A stretch of DNA of 63,811 nucleotides from Bacteriovoracales bacterium (lineage in GTDB: Bacteria; Bdellovibrionota; Bacteriovoracia; Bacteriovoracales; Bacteriovoracaceae). The position numbers and the translations under genes were made by a program. Below, in pieces: positions 15,667 to 22,998 of the stretch. The stretch is taken from assembly GCA_028346125.1 (NCBI GenBank), contig JAOMEV010000012.1, positions 1-63,811 of the forward strand, read 5' to 3'. The notes below the pieces were generated by a model, which did no database searches, was not told the origin of the DNA, and was given only the letters and a program-made list of their open reading frames with translations. Numbering within the stretch: position 1 is the first letter of the stretch; each line of letters opens with the position of its first letter.

Positions 15667-17751
15667 TTATTTACAAGAGCAAACGCTCATTTTTCCAGGA
15701 ACGGTAGTCCACCAACCGCCTTCCCATTTTGCATTTTTGCTTCTACAAACATTCGGGCATTTCTTTTGAGCATCTTTTTGGTTCCAAATAGGTCCTGCAT
15801 TTACCGTAAAAGGCTTTCTTGGTGGAGCGATAGTTCCAGTTGGATAAGGAACAGAGGCCGGTGGTCGGTTCACGCCAGGCCTTGTCGAGATAGGCGGTCT
15901 TCCTGGCCTATAACCTGGAGGGTTAGGCCTTGGAGAATTTCTATTAGGAATGACTTTATTTCCAACCCTGACAACTCCCTTTTTGCAATAAAGGTTTCTC
16001 ATCCTTCTTCGCTTCTGCTTTTTATTTCGTGCCCTGCGGATCCTTTTCCTTATGACGTCTTGGCATTGGCTTCTCGCCTTAGAACAAGCCATTTTAGGGT
16101 TTTCGTCCTGAGCACGGTAGGTTCCCTTATGGGCATTTTGCTTTCTGTGGAAAAGGCTCACTTCACAAAGAGGGTATATTTTATTTCTGTCCCCTTGAGT
16201 ACAGAAGTTTTGTGTTCCTCTGGTGACAAGGTTACAATCCCTTCTTGCTATTTGACAGGCCAATTGCATAGTGACGGCCTCTACTCTAAACCTTTCGATA
16301 AAGTCTCCATTGGGCCTATACATACTATATAAACAACTAAATTTTTTCTTTTTTCTCCTTTCTTCTTCTAACCTTTTTAAGCGCTCTCTTTCTTCTCTTT
16401 CAAGTCTTGCTTTTAAGGCCTTTTTATCGGCCTCAATTTGCCTACGCCTCATTTCTTTTCTTTCTGCAACCAATTCCTTTGAGCTTTTTATAAATTTCTG
16501 AGCAAGCATCATCTTTTTTACTGTTTTCTTAAAAAGCTTTAAAAGTTCTTTACCTGATCTCTTAGGTGCAGATGGCTTTTTACCTGAAATAGAGTCATTA
16601 TAAAGGCCTTCTAAGGCCTTCATTCCTGTATCAAAGCGGGGCATTTGCCTTGTCCATAGAAAGTCAGGCCTTTCATAAGTCAACCAATTCCCGCCGACAA
16701 TATTTCCATTATAGTCTATGAAAAGTTCATAATTATATTTTTTGGGCTTAAAACTTTTGGGATTAATTTCTTTTTCCCAAGTTTTAGGAACTTCTCCAAT
16801 ATAGGTTAAGACTGTTTCTATTGTTATAATTTCGGAAATATAAAAATTTTGAATATAATTGTTATGGGTCCTTCGCCCTTTAATAACAGACTGATATCCA
16901 TAAGCGGCCTGATTCCAAACTTCATCTCCCCTTGTGACATCCAAGATAAAGCCCATTCCTGTAGTTCCAATAGTATTTGTAATCGTAACGTGAAAAGAGC
17001 CAGCATTAGTATCACTACAGGCCTCATCACTGAAGGCCTTAAGATACTCATCTTTTGAAATTTCACCTGCTGTATACTTTTTATAAATGCTTTTTAAAGA
17101 TAAATTACAACGACTTCCCATAAACTTTGTTGGAGATTTAGCAAACTCCATATGAAGGTCAAGAAGGGCCTTAATATCGGAAGATCCAAAAGGAATTTCA
17201 ACTCCTGTCTTTCCAATGGCCTTTATTGGCCCAGGGTTATCATACAAGACTGTCGCCGGTGCCCAGTTATGACAAAGACCAAACCACTTTGGTATTTTGT
17301 GAGAAGAAACGTATTGTGGTGACCCAGGAACTATTTTCATAATCCCCGTTCTATTTCTTTCCCATTTAGTTATAGACCAATTTTTATCACCCACGTAAAG
17401 ATCGTACTTTTCAGCAGGAGAAAGGGTTCTTAAATCAACTCCTTTCATATTGTTCATGTCATACAATTTATAACCATAACGACTTACATCTTTTGTATTT
17501 TTTGTTAGCGGAAACCACCTATAAGTAATTCCCCCTAAATATGTCCCCCAATAATCACCACTCCATGGCGTTTTTGTTAACCTTCCTTGTAAAGGGAGCT
17601 GCCAGAAGTTGGTATTGAAACTTGTCATTAACGTTCCTGGATTGTTTACTTGATTCCAAAACCATTGATGGGGAATACTATCAGCTCGAGCAATAGTTAT
17701 CAGGCCACAAAAAAGGAAAACCCTCGTCACTAACAAAAATAATTTTGACAC
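15667..17751 (-). CDS. Exported Pep-13-type transglutaminase with Pro-rich Cys-rich tail
   Basis: 694 residues from GTG 17751 (GGGAG at 7 bases) with signal peptide LFLLVTRVFLFCGLITIARA. The catalytic half is clearly homologous to the 1809 protein: PWSGDYWGTYLGGITYRW, LSPAEKYDLYVGDKNWSITK, WFGLCHNWAPATVL (C160), GVEIPFGSSDIKALLDLH, DTNAGSFHVTI, and VWNQ at 278-281, where the Pep-13 peptide of Phytophthora transglutaminases aligns. The tail differs. A basic coiled-coil-like stretch (about 440-475) leads to a Cys-rich segment, then a Pro/Arg/Gly-rich linker (NRNSPRPNPPGYRPGRPP) and a final Cys motif (CPNVCRSKNAKWEGG, CSCK) that may bind a surface. Protein crosslinking outside the cell is inferred from the family. 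Confidence 0.82.
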   Translation of the reverse strand: MSKLFLLVTRVFLFCGLITIARADSIPHQWFWNQVNNPGTLMTSFNTNFWQLPLQGRLTKTPWSGDYWGTYLGGITYRWFPLTKNTKDVSRYGYKLYDMNNMKGVDLRTLSPAEKYDLYVGDKNWSITKWERNRTGIMKIVPGSPQYVSSHKIPKWFGLCHNWAPATVLYDNPGPIKAIGKTGVEIPFGSSDIKALLDLHMEFAKSPTKFMGSRCNLSLKSIYKKYTAGEISKDEYLKAFSDEACSDTNAGSFHVTITNTIGTTGMGFILDVTRGDEVWNQAAYGYQSVIKGRRTHNNYIQNFYISEIITIETVLTYIGEVPKTWEKEINPKSFKPKKYNYELFIDYNGNIVGGNWLTYERPDFLWTRQMPRFDTGMKALEGLYNDSISGKKPSAPKRSGKELLKLFKKTVKKMMLAQKFIKSSKELVAERKEMRRRQIEADKKALKARLEREERERLKRLEEERRKKKKFSCLYSMYRPNGDFIERFRVEAVTMQLACQIARRDCNLVTRGTQNFCTQGDRNKIYPLCEVSLFHRKQNAHKGTYRAQDENPKMACSKARSQCQDVIRKRIRRARNKKQKRRRMRNLYCKKGVVRVGNKVIPNRNSPRPNPPGYRPGRPPISTRPGVNRPPASVPYPTGTIAPPRKPFTVNAGPIWNQKDAQKKCPNVCRSKNAKWEGGWWTTVPGKMSVCSCK

Positions 17752-17818
17752 TTTTTTCTCCCGAAAATTAAATAGTTAAAGACATTTTAAATGAATTTAT
17801 TTTCAAAAAAAAGAAAGA

Positions 17819-18910
17819 CTAATTTTCTTCCAAAAGCTCGAAAGACTTCAAAATTGCAGGAACAAAAAAGTATTGGCTGGCCATAAAGGAGGAAAGGTGA
17901 CCACCTTCAATGGTTTTTAAAACTGACCTTTCTTCTCCTATACCCTCTGAAAAAAGTTTAAACAGTTTTTCTCCAGACCTTTTTTCAACCACATAATCAT
18001 CGCGGGCATTTATTTGAACAAAGGTTCTCTTCCCAATTTTTTCAACGGGAAAAGACTTTATGAGTTTTTCCACACGATACTTTTCTAACAGTTCAAACAG
18101 GTGTGCCATGACTTCATCTTTTGGCAACCTTGATTCTTTACTCAACGTTTCCCAGTCTATTTGTCCCCTTAAAGCACCCTTAACCAGTGGTGAAGGTGAA
18201 TGTCCGGCCAGGCATGGACTAAGGGCCAAATCACCACCTGTTACAGCTCCAGCACACCCTGTAATACCACCACCCATAGAAATCCCTGTAATACCCACCA
18301 TTAATTCAGGAAAAGTTTTTCTTACCCAATCCACAAGTAATGATACCTCAAGAAGAGTTGCTCCAAGGTTTATTAAAAAATCAGAGACACTTCTTATAAA
18401 ATGCCACTTTTGACCTTTTGGACGTCTATCACCATAAAATGGAATCATTAAAATAAGGGACCCAATACCCTTTTCTAAAAGAGGCTCCGCAATGAGCTGC
18501 TTTCTTACTTGAAAAGTAGAGTCTCCAGTTGAGGCGGCATGAATAACGATACCCTTTAGAGGTTTTCCCTCCAAGGGCCGTATAAGTTGGAAACTTCCTG
18601 TATGACACTCTTCTGGTAAAAATTGTGTAAAAGGGCCATTAAACCATACATTATCAATTCGGCAGGTCTTTGTTTGTTTTGCCTCTCGATACTTCCAAAA
18701 CGGCTCAACTTTAATATTGGGCTCATGACCTCTAGCATAGGAATGAATAAGCCCTTCAAATTCATTAACCAGGGATAAGTCTCCAAAACCTTCCGAAAAA
18801 AACTTGGTGTTTTTAAAAGGTAAAAATTTATTATAGAGAAGAAGACTTAGATCAAGGCCACCCAAAGCAGCTCCAGACAAGTTTTTTAGATTATTCCGAT
18901 AGTCCTTCAT
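17819..18910 (-). CDS. Alpha/beta hydrolase, ABHD18 (DUF2048)-like
   Basis: 363 residues, no signal peptide. The serine hydrolase elbow is GITGISMGGGITG. The block LILMIPFYGDRRPKGQKWH and the preceding KGIVIHAASTGDSTF match the ABHD18/DUF2048 family rather than ordinary lipases. The C-terminal INARDDYVVEKRSGEKL and GGHLSSF supply the likely Asp and His. Animal ABHD18 acts in mitochondria and has been linked to cardiolipin deacylation; a bacterial homologue could act on phospholipids, but that is inference. Monocistronic, with a divergent sixA gene across a 168-bp gap. Confidence 0.75.
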   Translation of the reverse strand: MKDYRNNLKNLSGAALGGLDLSLLLYNKFLPFKNTKFFSEGFGDLSLVNEFEGLIHSYARGHEPNIKVEPFWKYREAKQTKTCRIDNVWFNGPFTQFLPEECHTGSFQLIRPLEGKPLKGIVIHAASTGDSTFQVRKQLIAEPLLEKGIGSLILMIPFYGDRRPKGQKWHFIRSVSDFLINLGATLLEVSLLVDWVRKTFPELMVGITGISMGGGITGCAGAVTGGDLALSPCLAGHSPSPLVKGALRGQIDWETLSKESRLPKDEVMAHLFELLEKYRVEKLIKSFPVEKIGKRTFVQINARDDYVVEKRSGEKLFKLFSEGIGEERSVLKTIEGGHLSSFMASQYFFVPAILKSFELLEEN

Positions 18911-19078
18911 TACAAATTTCAGAGTAATACCCTCCGCTCATACTTCGACTCTTTTAGTTAGTTATCTCATTTTATAAAAAAAACAAAACCTTATGGTAAG
19001 TTTTTCCCTTTTACCCATTTGAAAAAAGCCATAATATTTTTTAGAATAAAAGGTAAACAAATAAAGGGTGTTATTAAA

Positions 19079-19534
19079 ATGAAAATCTACTTAATGAGAC
19101 ATGGCGAAGCTGAAAAAAATCCTGGTTCTATCGAAAGCATGCTGACAGATAAGGGGATTGCCCAAGTTAGTGAAATAGCCGAAAGGTTAAAAGAAAAAAA
19201 AATTAATGTAGATGAAGTCTACCATAGTGGTCTGTTAAGGGCCGAAGAATCAGCATCAATCCTTAAATCAACGGTCTTTACCTACTTGGAAGATACTGAA
19301 CGCTCAGGTGACCTTGCTCCTCAAGCAGAGCCAAAAAGATGGCAAAGCAAACTAGAAGAAGAAGATTATAAAAGTATGGATATCTTGTTTGTATCCCATA
19401 TTCCTTTTTTAGATAAGTTCACAGAAACCCTAATCAATGATATCAGCGACATTCAATACGCCTGCGGAACAATAGTATGCCTTGAAAAAAATGAAGGCCA
19501 GGATTGGAAAATATTATGGCAATGGGACCCGTGA
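19079..19534 (+). CDS. sixA: Phosphohistidine phosphatase SixA
   Basis: 151 residues from ATG 19079. A TTG 60 bases upstream would add 20 basic residues, but SixA proteins begin with MKIYLMRHGEAE exactly as here. RHG is the catalytic histidine-phosphatase motif; VDEVYHSGLLRAEESAS and FVSHIPFLDKF (second catalytic His) follow the SixA pattern. It removes phosphate from His residues of phosphotransfer domains, for example of the nitrogen-PTS or hybrid kinases. It converges with the HD-domain gene, 3 bp apart. Confidence 0.9.
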   Translation: MKIYLMRHGEAEKNPGSIESMLTDKGIAQVSEIAERLKEKKINVDEVYHSGLLRAEESASILKSTVFTYLEDTERSGDLAPQAEPKRWQSKLEEEDYKSMDILFVSHIPFLDKFTETLINDISDIQYACGTIVCLEKNEGQDWKILWQWDP

Positions 19535-19537
19535 TCC

Positions 19538-20875
19538 CTACAAGATAATTTTATCTAAAGCTTCTATAATTTTTTTAAACCGATTTGTTGGATACCTTCT
19601 ATTAAGAAAGCTGAAAATAAGTTTCTTGTTCATTTTTCCATCTCCGGCCTCAATAACCCTATCAGTATATGCTTCGGCAACCATGAAATTAAGTGATAAA
19701 GGCGAAAGATTAGGGGAAAAATTCTCTGGAAATCCCACACCATTCAAAGCGCCATGGTGCTGACGTATCAAAAGATCAACACCTGCTGGCGACTTAGGAA
19801 AAATACGTGCCAATTCAGAGGCCCTTAAAGCATGATGCTTTAAAGTTTCTTTTTGTTCAAAGTTTAAATCTGCTTTATCAAAATCTTCCTTAGTCGATAT
19901 TTTTGCCTGATCATCTGATTTAAGAAGAATGTCGTGAAAAAAACAAGCAAACATTAATTTTTCCTCATGTTCCTTTTTGGCCCAGTCAGCATGCTTTATA
20001 AGGTGAAGAGAAACGTATGAAAGAACCTGAATATGCTTATAAAGATAACTTGCTTTATTACTCAAAAGGTTTTTAAGCATTGATTTAAGACTTTTATTTT
20101 TCTTTACATCTTTGGCAATATCGCGAATACATTTTTTAGCAGAGTTAATTGTTTCTTTGGTTATTCCCATTTCACTAAATTTATCAGAAACAGTAGCGAC
20201 CTGAATATCCCCGGCCACAACTCTTTCATTATCATTCAATTTGTCAAAAGAGAGCTCACTTATCATTTCATTTGAGATTTGATTAACTAACTTTAGTCGA
20301 TCATTTTTTTGGATATAGATTTCGCTAACACCCATAGACATATAGTTTTTAACTTTATCTGAGGTAATTTCATCTCCTGGAGAAAAAAGTGGTTGGTAAT
20401 TATTTTCATCACCGGGCTCTAAGAAAAAGGTTTTGCAAATAGGGCTTTTTATTCTATTGAGATAGTGAACAGGTATTGGAAAATAATTAGGGACGTCGAG
20501 ACCGACCATTTCTGCTGCCGTTATGTTGGCCACCTGAGCACAGTTTCTTATAAGAGTTTTAAGGTCCACTCCTACATCCATAACAAGTGTTGAGTCGTCA
20601 TTTTCTAAAGTCGCTTCTGATTTTCCTATAACAAGAAGTGGTATCTTAATATTTTCACTTTTCATTTTTTCCAAAAGTACTTCTGCTGTTTTAGATCCTT
20701 CCATTTCAGCTTTGGAAACAATTAAAGTTATTTTTTTTTCTTCTTTAAGAATTTCTTCTATCGCAGTTTCAACTTTTTTCGTAGAAAGGGGATTAAGCCC
20801 TAGATAAACTTTAAAGTTTAGGTTGTACAGATTTTCTAGTTCTTCATTATTTTCAATTAAAAGAATATCTGCCAT
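19538..20875 (-). CDS. HD-domain protein with receiver-like N-terminus
   Basis: 445 residues from ATG 20875, which has a GGGG run 7-11 bases upstream; an ATG five codons earlier has no spacing for a ribosome site. Residues 1-120 have a receiver-like alpha/beta pattern (ADILLIENNEELENLYNL) but lack a convincing phospho-acceptor Asp. The C-terminal HD phosphohydrolase domain has YKHIQVLSYVSLHLIKH, FACFFHDILL (the HD pair) and LLIRQHHGALNGVGFPE, resembling the HHExxxGxGYP region of HD-GYP cyclic-di-GMP phosphodiesterases but with GFP instead of GYP. It may be a diverged HD-GYP or HDOD signalling protein. Enzymatic activity uncertain. Confidence 0.7.
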   Translation of the reverse strand: MADILLIENNEELENLYNLNFKVYLGLNPLSTKKVETAIEEILKEEKKITLIVSKAEMEGSKTAEVLLEKMKSENIKIPLLVIGKSEATLENDDSTLVMDVGVDLKTLIRNCAQVANITAAEMVGLDVPNYFPIPVHYLNRIKSPICKTFFLEPGDENNYQPLFSPGDEITSDKVKNYMSMGVSEIYIQKNDRLKLVNQISNEMISELSFDKLNDNERVVAGDIQVATVSDKFSEMGITKETINSAKKCIRDIAKDVKKNKSLKSMLKNLLSNKASYLYKHIQVLSYVSLHLIKHADWAKKEHEEKLMFACFFHDILLKSDDQAKISTKEDFDKADLNFEQKETLKHHALRASELARIFPKSPAGVDLLIRQHHGALNGVGFPENFSPNLSPLSLNFMVAEAYTDRVIEAGDGKMNKKLIFSFLNRRYPTNRFKKIIEALDKIIL

Positions 20876-21008
20876 ATTACCATCCCCCAATTTGCTGATG
20901 GTAACCTTTCGTCATCTTGGAATTTTTATAAAAAGACAAAAAAGAGCAAACTTTTAGTCTATGAAAATATTTCGTTTGATTTTATTATCGAGAAATTTTT
21001 TTGACAAA

Positions 21009-21034
21009 AAAAAGGAGAGCGAACTCTCCTTTTT
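21009..21034 (-). terminator. Rho-independent terminator of the 21040 gene
   Basis: Perfect 11-bp stem AAAAAGGAGAG/CTCTCCTTTTT with a CGAA tetraloop (TTCG on the transcript), starting 5 bp beyond the minus-strand stop. On that strand it runs straight into eight T residues. It can also work for plus-strand transcripts. Confidence 0.88.
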
Positions 21035-21039
21035 ATCTA

Positions 21040-22149
21040 TTAATCATTAAACATTCTAAAGTTTAGTTTGTACTTCCAAGTACTCATGGGAGTCGTCCCA
21101 CTATAAATCTTTGAAAATTCAAACAAGTCTTCATCTAAAAAAACATTCTTTAATTTTCTTGGAGTATAGGTAAGGCTTTCATTCACAAGTCTATCATCGT
21201 TATTTAAGGCAATAAGAGATTTCGAAAGCTTACCGACCTCTTTTCTCAGAGTTACAGAAGCTGTAGAAGCTAAAACAGCACTCATATTACCTGTATAAAG
21301 CCCATAAGCTGCTGCTGCTAAAGGAATAATCGCCTCACTCATCTTTTGCATTTCTTTAATGTCATCTCCTTCTGACTCAATAATTGAGAAGTCTACTATG
21401 AGATGTCTATATGGAGTTGCATAACCTAGGTCAGCAGTTGGAAAAATAACTCTATCCTGCGCACTCAAGAAAAAAGATTGTCCCGCGCTTAGTCCCTTAT
21501 AAATTTCGGAAACTCTTCCAGTTGTCGTCGCTCCATCAGTTGTATAGAAAAAGAAATAAATGTCATCTTTTAGAAAGTCATCTTTTTCTTCAATTACTTC
21601 TAATTGATAAGCATGAAGGGCCATTCGAGGCATCTTTAGTTTTTCAGTTGACCTTTCCTCTGGTCTTGCATCAACAGAGCTTCCTACAAGTGAGGACTCT
21701 TCTCGCCTTTCAATTGTATTACTCGAAGTACTTGTCTCAGATGGGGTTGATGGACGATAGTCAAAAGACCAATCAGAAAAATCTCCCGTAGAGCCGACAG
21801 GACCTAGTGATCTTAGTTCATTTACGCGAAGGACTTCATCCCCATGATTATCTTCTCTTAAAGCAAAACGATCCTCATCAAAGCTTTTTTCAGATGACTC
21901 CCAATTTTTTAATATTTTATTGAGATAAACAGGTGAAATATTTTTCGTTTTCAAAAGAGAAACCATTTCGCCTAGTCTGTTCCCTTTATCAAATAGCCCT
22001 GCTCTTTTTTCAAATTCCGGGTTAAGAACAATTTTGATTGCTTCTAAGGCCATCGGTAAGGCCTTGGACATTTCTTTTTGTTTGGCCATGGCATGATTTC
22101 CAAAAACCAGCATAAAACTTAAAGCTAATTTAACAATATTTTTTGTCAT
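21040..22149 (-). CDS. Exported protein of unknown function
   Basis: 369 residues, signal peptide KLALSFMLVFGNHAMA. A low-complexity Ser/Thr-rich stretch (SDWSFDYRPSTPSETSTSSN, about 126-145) separates a short N-terminal helical part from a larger globular domain containing KDDIYFFFYTTDGATTTGRV, then a hydrophobic Ala-rich segment (IIPLAAAAYGLYTGNMSAVL) that may be a membrane helix or buried hairpin. No family recognised. ATG 22149 follows GGAG. It is a single gene with a strong terminator. Localisation is probably periplasmic or outer membrane. Confidence 0.7.
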   Translation of the reverse strand: MTKNIVKLALSFMLVFGNHAMAKQKEMSKALPMALEAIKIVLNPEFEKRAGLFDKGNRLGEMVSLLKTKNISPVYLNKILKNWESSEKSFDEDRFALREDNHGDEVLRVNELRSLGPVGSTGDFSDWSFDYRPSTPSETSTSSNTIERREESSLVGSSVDARPEERSTEKLKMPRMALHAYQLEVIEEKDDFLKDDIYFFFYTTDGATTTGRVSEIYKGLSAGQSFFLSAQDRVIFPTADLGYATPYRHLIVDFSIIESEGDDIKEMQKMSEAIIPLAAAAYGLYTGNMSAVLASTASVTLRKEVGKLSKSLIALNNDDRLVNESLTYTPRKLKNVFLDEDLFEFSKIYSGTTPMSTWKYKLNFRMFND

Positions 22150-22482
22150 TTCTATTACTCCAAAGGTCGAAGTTCACTTTCGAAGCGTCACCATAAGCTA
22201 TCAAATGCCGTTAGGCAAAATGTTAAGAGAGGTAGAAGTATTTTTTTCCCAAATACGCATCGCACAAAAACAATATCTATTGATTTACGAGCTCAGCCCC
22301 TGATAGATTGGTCCGAAGATTTTTAAATTTCCAAAAGGTGACTTTTCTCATCAATAACAATGGTTAGACCAAAGATGGCCAAGAAAGTTTTTACAACTCT
22401 ATAAAAGGCCGAAGGTTTAAAAGCCTTATTTTAATTTTTGATTTCGCTTATAATAAAATCAGGCCCGAAAAGGAGGACTTAA
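22150..22482. other. Intergenic stretch without recognised genes
   Basis: A 333-bp gap carrying the promoters of the minus-strand exported protein and the plus-strand 40-residue gene. It contains a small TGCC-GTTA-GGCA hairpin near 22205 and a weak AAGGC/GCCTT stem followed by a T-rich run near 22405-22440. No convincing -35/-10 pair or longer frame was found. Confidence 0.4.
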
Positions 22483-22605
22483 ATGGTTAAAAAAAGAATA
22501 TTTAAAAAGAGGAAAAAAGTTAAGGTCCGAAAGAGTAAGCTTGTTCGAATTCTCAAGGTGACATCTCTTTTACTTATAACACCTGTTCTAAATTGGATCC
22601 TATAA
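22483..22605 (+). CDS. Small basic protein with hydrophobic C-terminal tail (40 residues)
   Basis: Begins at ATG 22483 after AAGGAGGA, among the best ribosome sites in the window, and ends with TAA at 22603. The first 26 residues are strongly basic (13 Lys/Arg in MVKKRIFKKRKKVKVRKSKL alone); the last 14 (TSLLLITPVLNWIL) are hydrophobic. That is the layout of a nucleic-acid- or phospholipid-binding peptide anchored at the membrane, or of a cationic toxin-like peptide. No family recognised. A convergent 51-residue membrane-protein gene ends 17 bp away. Confidence 0.6.
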   Translation: MVKKRIFKKRKKVKVRKSKLVRILKVTSLLLITPVLNWIL

Positions 22606-22621
22606 TTTATCAATATTAAGG

Positions 22622-22777
22622 TCAGCCTTCTTCATAGTTTTCGGATACTGTTTTTCTAGAGCGACTTTTTTTTCCAATAAAGTCTTTTGAAAAAAAGTAA
22701 ATTAAAACACCAGAAAGGTAAAGGGAAAGGGACACCAGAACCACGATGATTGCCTTTCCTCCAAAAATACTCCACAT
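22622..22777 (-). CDS. Small single-span membrane protein (51 residues)
   Basis: Begins at ATG 22777 after GGTGG with 5-base spacing and ends at TGA 22622. A single hydrophobic helix (IIVVLVSLSLYLSGVLIYFF, residues 10-29) is followed by a charged cytoplasmic-type tail (KDFIGKKSRSRK). Basic residues after the helix suggest N-out/C-in topology. Too short and generic to assign; small subunits of cytochrome oxidases and secretion helpers look like this. It is convergent with the 40-residue basic gene. Independent promoter region at 22778-22998. Confidence 0.55.
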   Translation of the reverse strand: MWSIFGGKAIIVVLVSLSLYLSGVLIYFFSKDFIGKKSRSRKTVSENYEEG

Positions 22778-22998
22778 ACTATCCACCCATGAAAGTTTAG
22801 ATTAAGTTCCAAACAATGCTTAATTATATTATGAATTTTTCTTAACATTCATTTCCTGCAATAAGATTTTAATAAAACCAGTATAATCAGCCAATTGGCC
22901 CCAATAAAGCCTCGAGATCAAAAAATAACCTTTATTTATAATTATGAAAATTTCTAAAAAATTGCCAATTAATTTTGGTTTTTATAAATAAAATTTAA

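Noticed and set aside
15766-16332. 188-codon open frame on the plus strand
   Set aside because: Covers the Cys/Pro-rich tail of the minus-strand transglutaminase; the tail is continuous with its catalytic domain, so the antisense frame is a shadow.
19524-19538. GGGA/TCCC hairpin at the end of sixA
   Set aside because: Only four base pairs with no T-run; too weak to call a terminator.
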